Notes: generated from the sequence alone by a model not told the origin. A stretch of 64,000 nucleotides of DNA from Circinella minor (GCA_016758965.1 JAEPRB010000174.1:1-64000), one strand, 5' to 3'. Counted from the stretch's first letter, positions 37,679-51,675 are shown. A program made the numbers and translations.

Positions 37679-39460
37679 TTATTCTCTTACCTTGGCTGCC
37701 ATCTTTGCAGCATGGTCACCGACAAGGGTTGCAAAATCAGCATCATCAGGGCATACAGCGAAATCATCCAATTCGGAGCAAGGGACAGCAATTTGCCAGA
37801 AAGTATCACCAGCAAGCTCTTCACTTTCAACAAGACCTTGCCATTCGGGATAAACTGTTTTACGTTCAGCAGGAGTCTTCATGCCGTATTCTTCAAAAAG
37901 AACGGGTTTGCCAATATCAGCTTGAACACTAGCATGGTCCTATGTTATTATAAATATAATTATTATTATTATTTGTTTAATATAATCATTGTAAAGTACA
38001 AGTATATGTAGCATTTGCAGTAATAACTTAAATTTTTTTGTTTTTTTACAAACCTTAATATATTGGCTTCCCCATGCGACGTCATGACTCCAATCTTCAG
38101 GATAAAGATGGAAAGTACCAAAGTCGACGTTCTTCAAGGCAAGACTTGCTTCAAAGTCCATACCACTACCTCCATTATATTCAAAACTATATGTTTTGAA
38201 AAATAAATTAAAATAGTAAATATTATTTAGTGTAAGAATAGTGTATAAATATATAACCAAAAATTATAAATAATGGTTATATTTAATGATTATAAAATGA
38301 GAAACTTACTCAGCTTCACCGGCACGATTGAAGAAACCCTCGTCACCAACAGCAACTAAATGGTTGCTAATAAACAAAATATTGTCATTGATTAGATTTG
38401 TTTATAATACACCAGAAAAAAAGAATAAAAGTGTACATAAGATTGTTAAATTGCTTTGTTAAAATATTCATAACAATTTCAATAACATACCTGTCAACTG
38501 ATTTAATAAAGCTGGAAATGTCGTCAATCCAGGCGGTGGTAACTTTCGCATTGCAGCTATCAGAAGCAGGATAGGTACCACTACCAACACATCGAGGTTC
38601 ATTTGCAATTTCCCAGGCAAATATTGATTCATCCTCCTATATCGAGTAGAAAAAATTATCATTGTTAGTATTATAAAAAAAAATAGAGATCATGATAATT
38701 GCTAATATATCTGTAAAGACCCCCTTTTTTTCCCTCTCTTTTCATCCTTCAATCCCTTTTCTTCTCATTTCCAGATTTAAAATGTCTTTACATACAGAAT
38801 ATTTGGTGCCAGTTAATTCGTTAGTACGATTGGCGACATGTTCGATATATGCCTTGAATGAACCAACAATTTCATCATTCGTATAGAAATCGTCGTGATA
38901 TTTTCCTCCGAAACTTTCAACGTAATAGTCCATGCCTCCATAATCCTTCCAGTTGTTAGTCAAAGTTAAGATGAGCTTGACATTATTCTTTGCAGCCTGC
39001 TGCAAGACATAATCCATACGGCCTAAACCAGTTTCGGCGTCATCATTAATTTTCATTGCCTTGGTCTCAGGATCCCATTGTTGGAACCAAACGTTATCAG
39101 CACCCATGTTATACATCCAAGTACGAACTACTGGGAGCTGTGCTTTACTGGATGCAGAAAGCAAGGCAGCCACATCATCTTGGGAGGATGTCATGAGGTA
39201 ATCTATGATAAATATTTTTTTCGGGTAAATATTCTGCTAACCATATTTCATCAAACAAAAAAAACTGATTCTCCATTTTTGATTATTTTATCCACTATCG
39301 TTGTTAACTATCACTACTTACAAGCATTGGTACCAGCAAAATAAAAAGAGCCACCATCTTGAGTAAACTTAGTACCATCAGTTCCAACAAATGCGGAAGA
39401 CACCAAAGTAGAAGAGACAACAAGAGCAGCAGATGCAATGAGAGACAAGAACTTGACCAT
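37679..39460 (-). CDS. Secreted beta-mannanase, glycoside hydrolase family 5
   Basis: Six exons: 39460-39322, 39202-38796, 38636-38491, 38366-38310, 38186-38054, 37939-37679; 1143 nt, 380 residues. A signal peptide (MVKFLSLIASAALVVSSTLV) starts the protein. GH5 mannanase landmarks: FYFAGTNAYYLM, VVRTWMYNMGA, TLTNNWKDYGGMDYYV, the acid/base Glu in FAWEIANEPRC (E195), the HLYPEDW strand and the nucleophile Glu in PVLFEEYGMK (about 310-311). Expected reaction: endo-cleavage of beta-1,4-mannans outside the cell. The last residues are uncertain. Reading through gives K-V-R-E-stop at 37679, while splicing at GTAAGA to an acceptor at 37583-37584 would give K-N-stop at 37577. Confidence 0.93.
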
Positions 39461-39572
39461 TTTTTTTTGACTTGATATAAAAAAATAAAGGATTGGACTG
39501 GTAATTGAGATAATAGAATAAGCTTTCAAAGCTATAGTAATTATAATACTGTTGTTGGACTTCAACTTGAAA

Positions 39573-39595
39573 GCCAATTGATGCCCTTTTTATAT
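39573..39595 (-). promoter_or_regulatory. TATA-like and CCAAT-like elements of the mannanase gene
   Basis: On the gene (minus) strand a TATAAAAAGG string lies about 130 bases before the start codon, with ATTGGC (CCAAT on the other strand) a dozen bases downstream at 39573-39578. Spacing suits a regulated, TATA-driven promoter, as is common for secreted hydrolases. Confidence 0.4.
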
Positions 39596-42500
39596 GTTTT
39601 TTTTTTATTATTTTCGTGTCGGTCGTCATTTTTTGTTATCAAAGTTCATCAATATATTATACTAATAAGATGGATCATTCAATCGATATGTTATAGTAAT
39701 TAGAGTAAAATATGTTATTTCCCTACCACAATGGCGGGATCGACTTTGTGAAACATATTACCAAATACACAATTATCGTGCGCTACTGCAGAATCTCAAT
39801 TTAGAATAACAATTTACTCTATATTAATTATCTATCGGTTTTAATAAAAGAAAAATCCTGTATATGGTAAAAACTGTATTTTCTACAAAACCATAAGCCA
39901 TATGTATTGATCATAAGATTATTTGTCAGTACTTATAGTCTTATATAATGTTTATTAACTATGTTAATAATACTATAGAAGCTTTACTGGCAGGAAGAAA
40001 CCATTATTTTTAAATAATAAATGCTACATGAGTAAACAAAAAGCATAAATCTCATTTGACGTGTTTATTTCACGATTATTATAATTTAATAAAAAAAATA
40101 CAAGTAATTTTGCTATATCAATTAATTATAGAACAACAACAATATAACTGTCGTTACAAAAGCATCATTTTTTTTATTGGTAGGTAGAAAAATTAATGAG
40201 AAAAAAAAAGGCATGTAAAAATATATATTACTGTAAACCAGCATTGATGTGCAACCACTTTTTTCTTCTTTCTCTCTGTGTATTTCTGGATGTATTTTTT
40301 CGAGCATTACATTAAATTATAATAAGAATAAATACTAACTTAAAATTGACATTTTACTATACTTTAAAGCTCCACAAACTGTTGTGCTACCTTTGTTTTT
40401 TTCTTTGGCACTAGATGCTGATATAAGCAAATCAACTCTTGGAAGAAAAAAGAAATACAATGCTTTACCACAAATAATAACATTCTAGCGATATGTAACA
40501 GTACACAAAAAAAAAAGTCACCTTTTTTTTTCTTCAGATTATTACTGTTCTATACCATTTGTTCCCACAGTTTTCAAAATATGTTGTATTATGATAAAGA
40601 TATAGAACCAATAATACGTAATAAAAGAGCTATAGTTAGTTATTTTTAAAATAATAGAATCTTTATATGATAGGATAATAATAGTATCATAGAATTAGAT
40701 ATGAAATACATTGAAATAAATATTAAAGCAAATTTAAAAGTCTAACTTGGCGTATTGAATACTTATTTTACAATATTGCTCTCACGTTGATCTTTCAATT
40801 TTTTTTTTATTTCGATTATGAAAGATTGTTATGTAACAAATAATTTGTATGTGAAAAAAAAAAGAAAGAGAGAGAGAATTACCCCGCTTTTTTTTTTTTA
40901 CAATCGATATAGCATTCCCGCTCCCCACATGAACTTAACTAAGGTATATTTTTTTCTTTTCGATGCTGTGTAACACGGGAATAATGGTTACATGATCATA
41001 GAATAATAGAAATAAGTTATATACGTAATTAACTTGATTATGTATTATTTTATTATTTTACGATTTGAATATAATTATAACATCATACAAAAAAACGAGA
41101 GAGAGAAAAATTTAGTGTCATTATTACTATTATTATTATAGTCTAGCAGTGATGATACAATCTACTGATTATTTGATGAAAAACCTCTGTTCGTGGGCGT
41201 GATCGAAAGCAAAATCCTGTAAGTAACATTATATTTTTTTTATATTACGACTTATTGACATCTTTCTTATTGTTGTTACACAACAAAAAAGTGTCAATAA
41301 AAAGTTTCATTCTATTACAAAAATTGAATTTTGGAAACTAGTATGGCTACTCTGTCGGTATAAAGTATTTCATCATCCCTTTTCGCTCAAAATATTGTAG
41401 ATCAAAATTACAGTAGAATACAATACAAACAATACTGTATTTCGATAAAACTTATATATAAATATATTACTCGATTGCTTTTTTTTTCTACTTGGGTGTG
41501 GTCATTGGCCATTGAAGAGTTGTTTGACAGCAGGTAGAATATTGCAAAATTTCTGATGCTACGTATACGAAAAAACAGAAAATATTTCCACTCAAAAGGA
41601 GTTTGTTAGTTATCTTACAAAGGAATGTCAAATTTAAATTATATATTTTGAAATAAACAATCTATGTAGATGACAAAATAGATTTTGGAGCTGGCGAACA
41701 AAGGGTCAATAATCGAATAAGATCTTTTTTATGACTAGCCTATTATTCTTCTTTGTATTAAGCATCTTATTATTTAATTTGGTTAAGGTGGAGAATAGGT
41801 AAGCTTGACCATCATAACCATCATTCTAATCTCATCATCTTTCAGTCAGTTTAAATATCAGATTTATTAATAATACCCACTAGATATGAAGCCCATTAGA
41901 ATACATCCAATATATACTGTACATATGTGTCTGTATGTAAATTAATAAATGCACAGACAAGGACAGTGTAATTTGCATGGTGATAATCAAAAGTGTATAT
42001 TATAAAGCCTAGCATGTATAGGGAATGAGATTATACGAACCAGATAAATGAATAGGAAAGTGAAAGAGAGAATGTATGCTTACGCAATTTCTGTTTTTAT
42101 TCCCTTCTCACTTATTTTACTATCCTCATTATTACCATCATTATATTTTTATTTTGTCTTCAGAATTCTTGGCTTCTATATATTTTTTGTCCTTTTCTTT
42201 ATAGGCTGGTTATTATTTCTCTCGTCGGGTAGCTGGAGAGTTGTATGACAATCCTTTCGGAAGATGATCGTACCATGTAATGAATGCGCCTGTTTTTTAA
42301 ATGATCTACTTAATAATTTCGATGCTACCTTTTTCTAATTTATCATTCACCCTAATACATATATTTCATTATTATGTTCCGTAATGCAAGCTTGATCTTA
42401 AGCTGTAAGTATCAACGCTTTGCCGAAGCAGTGGTGGTGGTAGTACATAAGTCCGAGAATTATGGTAACAACCGAAGAAATATTCTGATTTGGCCGCAGT

Positions 42501-44644
42501 ATAGCTGTGGTAATTTTGGAGCTAATAAAGCATGTATACATCATGCTCAACGCTGTTGCATACATTAGATAAAATATTCTCAAAGGTCAAACCTGATTTT
42601 AATTATTCACAGTATGTTCGTTTAATTCTAATCTATTTTATTCAATCTACTAGTTATATTGCTTTGGATTACACGGTTGCAGATAAAGAAAAACAACAAG
42701 CTATTTGTCACTTACGTATCAGAATACGTAATAGTAATAAGCCATAAATTTATTTATTTTTTGTTTCTACTTGCTTGAGCTTTAAGTACTTATTCTCATC
42801 AAGTGACTTATAAATACTTATTATCATTATGTTTCATCATTAACTTGTAAAAAATGTCGAAAATCTTCATAATAGAAGACTATCTGTGCGAAAGTAATAA
42901 AAAAAGAGTTACAATAATATGCTTTTTTTATAGTGTGCTCCCGTTATCCTGACTAAAAACTTGACCCGTAAAATGCAGCTCACTACCGTCGCCACTAAAA
43001 TAATAATAGTAACAATAAACCAATGTAATATCAACAGCATACATATACAAACTATGTTTCAATTTGTCAGTGACAAAAAAATCAACCCTAACTATACGTA
43101 TTCTATTATAAGTGTGCACTAATTTAACACGATCAGATAATGATATGGCATTTTTAAATTATTATTTGTAGAAGTATCATTTCTTTATTATTGAAGACAG
43201 TGTCTATGGTAATAGTAACAACAGTCATTCTTGTCGCTGGTTATCTAAATGTAAACAAAGCCAGCTTCCTTGAAGGAGTTATGACAGACCAAATGTTGTC
43301 AAGAACTTTTTTAATTATTATTAATAGCAATAAAAATATATAAGCTAAATAAATACCACTATATTGTGTTTATTATACAAAATAAACTATAAACAATATA
43401 TGACAATTTGTTGAGAGGGAGAAAGTAGGTGCTACTACATGAGGTGGGTGTTTGTAGTAATCATTTATTTCTTGTTCTATAATAAAAAGCAGTTATATAT
43501 ATATAGTATATATATGACAGATAAACCCATAGCAGAAGGATAATTGATATACTAAATAACCAGATGTTTTGATTGCGTAATAATGTTGAAAACGATATAG
43601 TTTCAACCTCGAGAGCAGCCACATACTCATATAATTGATTGACAACATATCTACTCAAACAAAAATTTGAAGATATTATAATATCGGTTTTCAAACCAAT
43701 GGAATTCAATAAACTCACAGTTGTCAAAGGTCGACAACAAAAGGAGGAGTATATATATATGTCTCAAAAAGCTGAAAGAATATTCTTATCTGTTTCATCA
43801 GATGATCAAGTTATCCGCACTTCTTGTTTTCTTAAACCGACGGTGATTTACCTTCTTTATTTCATTGTCTCTCTCAGTTTGTCTTTACTATGAACAATGT
43901 TTATAAGGTTGTGCGATCAATTTTGTGTCTTTTGGTTATTAACTTTTCGCAGAGTAGTAGTAGTAGAAGAAGAAGTTGGGCTAGCTAATGAAGAAGAATG
44001 TTTATAATAATAGTAATAAATACGTATTAAGCTCTACTAATGGTAATTCTAATAAAAATTTGAGTGTTGTTGCATATATACAAAGTCAATATAATGGTGG
44101 AAGTAGATCAGCATATGTTAAAACTACGTACGATAAAAGAATTTTTAATTCTTAAGAAACATAAAAGTCAACACGAAAAAGATAAATAGAAAATATTACA
44201 GAAAGATAGTTTGTTTGACCCATAATATCTTGATATTCAAGTAGGCTCAATCCATAGTTTTAATGATAATTTGCTTTATTATTTAATATAGCCAACATTG
44301 AATTGACAGCTGACTATCGTGCTTTGTGTAATTTTCAACTATTGATGTGGTGTTTAAAAGGAAATAGGCTGTATACTACTGTACTATGAAATACTATTAT
44401 ACTCATAGAAACCAATATCTTGCATAGTAAGTGAGAAAATTAATTCGTGATAGGTAATTTTAATATTATGACAGATCATCAACAAAAAAGAGGGACTGTC
44501 CACCAGAAAGTTCGCAGTATTTTTTTTGGCGGGGCAATTTATACATAGACGATTTTAAGCAGAGAAATTGAATCTGGTTGTACAGGTACACTGGTTCCTT
44601 GTTCCTTTTTTTTTTTTTTGTTTCGTTCTTTGGTAAACCCCCCG
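39596..44644. other. Gene-poor 5-kb region
   Basis: No gene could be supported on either strand. Content is AT-rich with scattered A/T runs and TA repeats. A less AT-rich patch at about 42370-42740 has two adjacent open stretches (one with NRRNILIWPQYSCGNFGANK) that may be decayed transposon or gene sequence. A patch at 44489-44520 begins GGGACTGTCCACCAGAAAGT and resembles a DNA-transposon end, but no partner was found. Confidence 0.5.
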
Positions 44645-47600
44645 ATGGATTTACAATGGTGCGTGTATGACTATATTCTATTACTCTAATTTATATAATT
44701 CTTAACAAACACATTCTTAATAAGTACTCATTATTATCAATTATATATCTAACAAAAAAAAACTTTGTACACATGTATTTATATCTTTTCTTGTTAGCAA
44801 GTCTAATAAAGATTCTTCTGGCAAAGACTCTTCCAGTACAACAAAGCAACAACGTACTTATAGAGTAATTTACGATCCTGAACTTGATCAGACTAAACCA
44901 AAACAACACTCACAAGCTATTCGTAAATTTGAAGGCGATGTTGTAAGCTTGTTATTGTTAATTAAAAAAAAAATAGGGGAAATGACATAATTAACATACT
45001 GCGTTTTTTATACATATTTAAGCAATCTTCCGAACCTGTTCGAGATCCTCGCTTAAGTTGTCTTGGTTATGGCAAAAATACTTCCAAAGGAAATAAGACT
45101 CATAGAACCAAGTTGAAATCAATTCAATTCATGGTAAATTTATAGTTATAGAGAGTATGGTTTTATATATATATATATACCTAATATAAAAAAAAAATTA
45201 TTTTATTAGGTGGACAGTAATTCAACAGTATCAAAAAACCCTATCGCGATTGTTGTTTCCAATCTATCACCATTAGCAACAGAAACACATATTACAACTC
45301 ATTTTTCAAAATACGGGGAAGTTATTTCTGTTACGATTGAAAAATGTCCTACTACAGGAGGTTCGTTGGGTATTGCTCGAGTCGAATTCGATACGAATGT
45401 CAAAGATGCTGGAGTACGTGCTGTTGAACATAGTAATGGTCAATATATGGGTAGAGCAGGTCCACTTCGTGTCGAATTAGATTCTACAGGGGATAAATTG
45501 AAAGCAGCAGTAGCAGAACGCACTACCAGCAATAATAACAATAATGCGAGTAGCACGCCAAATAGCAACAGTAGTAGTGGCGGTGGTACTAATGAAACAA
45601 CTAGTATTGGAGGACGCGACAATTCATTAAAGCAGCCACAACGGACTGATAGTATTAAATCGTCATCATCGCACAATCATGAAGAAGGTGAAGTAGTTGA
45701 TGACGAAATATTACCCACTGCTTCAAAATATAACAATAACAACAATAACAACAGTATTACTACTAGTAGTAGTGGCAGTAGATATGATACCAAAAATATT
45801 CCGCCACCTCCACCAGCATCACAACAGCAACAACAACAACAACCGCCACCTCATCATCCATATCATCATCGTTCTTCTTCTTCATATCGATATGATGATT
45901 ATCGTGGATATAGAGGTGGACCACCGCCTCCTCATCCTCCTCCTCCTTCTCATGCTGCAGGTACAACTCCTCCTCCACCGCCACCACCGCCACTGCCACC
46001 TTATGCTTCACGATATCCACCACCTCCACCTTCTTCGCGCCACTTGGATTCAGATCATTATGAACCAGGTTCCCGAAGTGGTCGTCCGCCGCCACCACCG
46101 CCACCACCACCGCCACGATGGAGTAGTAGAGGTAGTTCTGGGGGTTCACCGAGTCCAGGATATCGTAGTCGAAGTAGAAGCCGTAGTAGAAGTATTGGGA
46201 GGGAACCTCGTGGTTATTATTCAGATAGACGGTGGGATGATCATGATTATGAACGAGATTGGGGCAGAGATCGATATCGACGAAGGAACGAATATTGGGG
46301 TTCTGCTCAAGAAAGACGACCAAGAGAGGTAATATAATAATAATAACAGCAGTGTACTATTCGGAGAGAGAGAAAGAATATATGATTAAGTTGGATGTAT
46401 ATATATATATATGATTTTTAGGATCGTGAGCAACCTTCTCTTGTTATTTCACGACAATGCTTACCTTTTCAACGTGGTATTTTGGAAGACCTTCGTAAAT
46501 TATTTTATTACTATAATTGTGTTGATGTAAGTTTTTTTTTAAGTTAATTTGGATGCGGGTTAGAGAATAGGATTAATCTATCAATAGAGAATTTGAGACT
46601 AATATTTCAGAATAGCTATATCACGATGAGGAAAATTGGCATATTGTATTTGACTCAACAAGTGCAGCAAGACGTGGATTAGCGGCAGCAACTGGTCAAC
46701 AAATTATGGGATATAATTTAACAATTACTTTATCTGATCCAACAGTATCATTATCATCATCAATAGCACGACGTGATAAAGAACGATTCGATGAACAACG
46801 CAGAGATAGTGACACAGCATCAGAAACAGCGCCTCGTTCCGCAGCATCTGTTAGTAGTTCAACGGTTCGTAGTGGTGAAGAATTAACCAAAAAATCCAGT
46901 ACGTCCAAACGTGAAGAAGAAAAGGGATCGATGACCCATGAAAATAAAAAACCCATTAAAGAACAAGCGAAGGATTTATTGATGAAGGAATTAGCAGATG
47001 TGTTTGTAAAGGATTTGAAAAATCGTGTTGTTGGACCTGCTATCAATGACTTTCATAATCCAGAGCTTCGTAAATCACGTGGAAAACCCTCAGGACCATC
47101 GTCTCGACCTGTAACTCCTTCTGAAGATATTACTGATACATCTGCCCATGTACCTGACACTGCTATTCGTACATTGTCAGAAACAACGAAAAAAGCAACA
47201 GCACCGACAACAAACGTATCTGTATCAAATAATAACGATCGAGACTCTTCAAATACCAACAGTATCTCAACAGCAACAGCAGCATTATTGCCAAATTCGT
47301 CAACAGAAGGTCATTTACCATCAATTAGTAAACTACCACGGATAAAGAAACGTCCTTCATCACAAGCTCCTGAACCCGATAGTAGCAAAATTATTAAAAA
47401 GTTCCGGTATTCATCTGATGAAGAGTCAGAAGAAGTGGAAGAAAAGCAGAGAGAAGACGAAGATGAAGATGATAATATGCTATCCTCATCCCCACCGACA
47501 ATACGACATCGATCTTCTTATTCTGAACAACAAAAATTCTTATTTACGCGTCGTAAACGTGTATTGATGTCAAGCTCTGATGAAGAGGAGAATGGTCCAA

Positions 47601-49376
47601 TTAAATTGAGCAATAACACCAAGAAGAAAAAATCAATTGAAGATGATATTGAGGAAGAGTATGAGGAAGAAGGTCACGTTCATCTTGCCAAATCACGTAA
47701 ATCACGCAAACAACAAAGACCAAGAACATTGCGAGATTATCTCAGCGATGAAAGTGAAGTAGATCATGAACATGATTTATTCTTACAACAATTGCAACGA
47801 CATCAAAGTGACGATGATGATAAAGAAGAACAAGTGTATGAAAAACCATTAGATGTTACGAAGGAACGAGAGGTGGAAGAAGAAAAGAATAATAATAAAC
47901 GCACAACAGGAGCTGAATTTATTGATACAACGGATTTATTGCCAGATGGCAATATGGACGAAACTAAAAATAAACCAAGTCGACCATCAGTACCACCTGT
48001 ACCTGAAGAACATGGAGAAGTGGAAGCAGAAGACGAAGACGAAGAAGAAGAAGAAGAAGATCATCCACAACGATCTCATCGACGACATCAAACTCAACAA
48101 CAGCAACAAGTATTCGATGATTATGACATTTTTGGTGATCCTACAACCATTTTACCCAAGTCAACTAGACGGAAAAAGCGTGCCCCTGGTCGTCCCAAAA
48201 AGAATGCTACAGCTACAGAAAAAGAAGGAACTCCTAACCAAGCCCAATTGGAAGAAGAAAAACGTGCGCGTCAAGAAGAAGCAGAACGAAAAGCGCGTGA
48301 ACAAGAAAAATATGAACAATCTTTATTGGATTCAGACGATTCAGATGATGAATTACTATCAAAAACCAGTATGGAAAATGGTATCGTTGAAGATGCGCTG
48401 AATGCTGTTGAAAAACGTGCAGAATGGGATCCTTTTCAGCAAGTTCAGGATGGTGAAGATTTTGAATTCTTACGGCTGGCTATTCTCGAAAAAGTTCGTC
48501 CAAATCATCCTCATTCAGTGGTAATACGTGATGAACATAATCAACAGCTCTGTCCTCAAGGAGTTGGTGGTACTAGTGGTGGACAACAGCAGCAACAGCA
48601 GCCAATAGAAGGAGAAGGGCAACAGCAAGAAGAAGAAGGAAAACCAAAAGGTGGATGCGCGCGGGCGCGTGGATACTACCCAATTCCTGATTCTGTCAAG
48701 GCGACTTATTTACCTCGTAATCGAGCGGTATTTGATAATCCAAGTGTGAATGGTCGTACAACATCTCGTACTAACCGAGTTAATAATCGTCGATTATTGG
48801 TGGGGATGGATATGCAAAAAAAATCAATGGCTGATTCAGATATTCTTAAATTTAATCAACTCAAGAATCGCAAGAAACAGCTAAGATTTGCTAAATCCCC
48901 TATTCATGATTGGGGTTTATTTGCAGAGGAACGAATTGATGCGAATGATATGGTGATTGAATATGTTGGTGAAGTTATTCGACAACAGGTAGCAGAAGAA
49001 CGGGAAAAAACTTATGAACGATGTGGTATCGGTAGTAGTTATTTATTCAGAGTGGATGATGATACTGTTATTGATGCTACGAAAAAGGGCAGTATTGCTC
49101 GATTCATTAATCATTGTTGTTCGGTAAAATTGACTTTACTTTTTTTTTCTGTTTATTTGTTTGAATATTCAAGTTATTGGTGAATTTTACTAATAATATA
49201 TTATATAGCCCAATTGTAGTGCGAAAATCATCACTGTCGATAAACAAAAAAAGATTGTAATTTACGCTAATCGTGATATTGAACCTGGTGAAGAAATAAC
49301 ATACGATTATAAATTCCCTATTGAAGCGGATAAGATACCCTGTTTGTGTGGCAGTAAGTTCTGTAAGGGAACGTAA
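44645..49376 (+). CDS. SET1: Histone H3K4 methyltransferase SET1 (COMPASS catalytic subunit)
   Basis: Seven exons: 44645-44658, 44798-44942, 45023-45133, 45210-46328, 46422-46526, 46616-49123, 49209-49376; 4170 nt, about 1389 residues. Domains in order: RRM about 101-165 ([18 protein letters not shown], then ISVTIEKC); a long Pro/Asn/Gln-rich region with an RS-like patch; a second RRM-like domain from about 464 ([39 protein letters not shown]); a long acidic/basic linker with an AT-hook-like RAPGRPKK near 1020; N-SET near 1177 ([20 protein letters not shown]); SET from about 1250 ([62 protein letters not shown]); post-[18 protein letters not shown] rather than NHSC is normal for Set1. The first exon (MDLQ) is the least certain part; the true start could lie further upstream. 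Confidence 0.93.
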
Positions 49377-49922
49377 GTATTATCTCTTTTTTTCGAATTC
49401 TATATAAATGTTTAAGGATGCTTTTACTAAACCTTCGTTTTTTTTTTTTTTGTTCCTTCTGATAGACTTAATTAATTCAGCTGGTTCACACATAAAACAT
49501 GTAATAATGATAATAAATAATAAACATTTCCAGTCCTCTTCCCCAATTTTTTTTTCTTGTATATGCTTTTTTTTTATTCTTCAATTCTAACATTTTCCCT
49601 TTCGTTTCAGTCCCACATACACACGCGCACACACCATTTAAATAATTAGTTTATAACCTTCTCTTCCTATCATAACAATAAATTCGCATTTGTGTTTCAA
49701 TTATTAATACATTATTATATATAAAGCATAAAAAAAGATTACTTTTATGGGGTATGTGTACAACCTGTCAAATTAATGGGAAATTTTTCTCGAGATTAGA
49801 ACCCGAACAAAAAAAAAACAATCGTTCCTATGCGCCGATTATTATTCCTTTGTTCCGGCGTTCTTTTTGCATATATTTATAGAAGCAATTTACAACTAGG
49901 TTCATCTTCAACAATTATTCAA
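49377..49922. other. Short gap between SET1 and IAH1
   Basis: 3' flank of SET1 and promoter of IAH1, with T runs and a short CA tract at about 49617-49632. No gene seen. A spliced extension of SET1 past its GTAAGT-like end cannot be fully excluded. Confidence 0.55.
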
Positions 49923-51094
49923 ATGGATCATCCTTACAATCAAATTCTTTTATTCGGGGTAAGCTTTTCATATCATATATTACACGCCTGATTCTTTTTT
50001 TTTCTTTTGTTCTTGCTCATTAAGACTGAGAATTTACTTTTTGTTTAAAAACAGGATTCAATCACTCAGGTACGACCATGTTCTTTGACAGTGCTTCTCA
50101 ATAGCTTTAATTTACTCTCTTTTGTTATTTATATCATAATAGTTTAGCTTCGACCCAGAACTTCTTGGTTTCGGTGCTAGTCTTGCCAATGTAAGATACT
50201 ACGGTTGACACTATAAAATAAAGTAAAAAATACTGATTTTTAATACAATCTAATTTATTTAATTAGGCCTATCAACGTAAAGTTGACGTTGTAAACCGTG
50301 GATTTTCAGGTAACCTAGTTATATCTTTTTCCATAGTAGCCTTTTCACTCTCTGTTATATAGATATCAATAATCATTGCGTAATTAGGTTACAATACCGA
50401 ATGGTGTTTACCCATTTTACGACAACTTTTGCCTACTGTTGAGAAACAAAAGCGAACACCAGCCAAAGTTATTTTAACCACTATTTTCCTTGGGGCCAAT
50501 GATTCAGCTTTACCTTTTGCTTTACAACATGTTCCGTTGGATAAATTCAAAGCTAATCTGAATACTATGATTTCCATGATCAAATCCCCAGAGTCTCCTA
50601 CTTATAACCCAGAGCTACGTTTAGTATTGATCACTCCTCCACCTTTGAACGAAGTACAATGGAAAAAACGTTGTGATGATCAAGGTGGACCACTTAATCG
50701 CACATGGGAATATTCAAGAGATTATGCACAAGCTGTACGTGATGTTGCAAAGGAGCGTGGAATTGTTGTTGCAGATTTATGGACTAAATTGATGGATTTT
50801 GGTACAGACCATTTACATGAATATCTTTTGGATGGGTTACATTTGAATGCTAATGGAAATAAGGTAAATAATTAAAAGGAAAGGAAAAAATAAATGGATT
50901 ATATATGTAGTATATTTAACAACGATGGTGATGATGATTTTTTTTAGGTTACATATGAATTGTTGATTCAAACAATTGAACAACATTTCTCCGATATTCA
51001 TCCTGATAATCTAGACATGGAACTACCTGGCTTCCGCGACCTTCCGAGAGAAAACTTTGATGATTTATTACAGTTCCGGTTATTGAAACAATAA
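49923..51094 (+). CDS. IAH1: SGNH-type esterase, isoamyl acetate-hydrolysing (IAH1) family
   Basis: Six exons: 49923-49958, 50055-50069, 50143-50190, 50267-50309, 50388-50863, 50948-51094; 765 nt, 254 residues (yeast Iah1 238). SGNH hydrolase blocks are complete: GDSIT with the nucleophile S14, Gly in NRGFSGYNTEW, GAND (block III) and DGLHLNANG with Asp and His (block V). Expected activity: hydrolysis of short acetate esters in the cytosol; no signal peptide is seen. Exon 2 is only 15 nt and encodes DSITQ, so the catalytic serine motif sits alone on a tiny exon; the phase sums confirm the arrangement. Confidence 0.93.
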
Positions 51095-51675
51095 AAAAAT
51101 ACGTATGACTACGTTAGAGTTGCTTATATGAAAAAGTATTTTAAATTATTGATACTGATTATTGGTACACAATATCTCTGAAGTTTCCACAGAGGTGATA
51201 AAGAGAGAAATATAGCAAGTAATAAACTAATATCGGTCCGGAATACTTTAATGATCATATGTTGATATCAATAGTTTATTTATGTTCACATATAATCATG
51301 AAGAGACACAACTGTCACACAGAACATGTCAAAAAAGTAAAAAAAAAAAAAAATTAAGTTTTCTGTTGCATAAAAAAGTCAGTTGAAATTATAATTATGG
51401 GGTTTTTTAACACAAACATATAGAAGCATGGGCTGATCCAAGATTGGCCTCACTATAAACAAACGAAATTAACGTTTTTACCGAATTTTATGCTAATATT
51501 AATTATTCTTATTAGTAGGATCATTATTAATAATTGAAATATTCTTAATGTTTACTTTTATTTGAAAAGGGGTAAAAAATAAAAAAGGGTTCTTTTCACT
51601 TATTTTATTTTTGTCTCTCTCTTTTTTTTTTGTTCTTTCTTTTTTATAATACACTTTTCTTTTTTTCTGCTGTAA
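51095..51675. other. Intergenic gap before acyltransferase gene
   Basis: 3' flank of IAH1 and promoter of the acyltransferase gene; A/T runs only. No gene seen. Confidence 0.6.

Noticed and set aside
42374..42747. Two adjacent open frames as a gene or transposase
   Set aside because: Slightly protein-like but short, in different frames, with no motif; at most decayed mobile-element sequence.
44489..44520. DNA-transposon terminus (GGGACTGTCCACCAGAAAGT)
   Set aside because: No inverted partner or target duplication found nearby; similarity to transposon ends is only impressionistic.
45697..46332. Long alternative-frame open readings (plus and minus) inside SET1
   Set aside because: Shadow frames produced by CAA/CCA/CAT-type repeats in the true SET1 frame; compositionally biased and without motifs.
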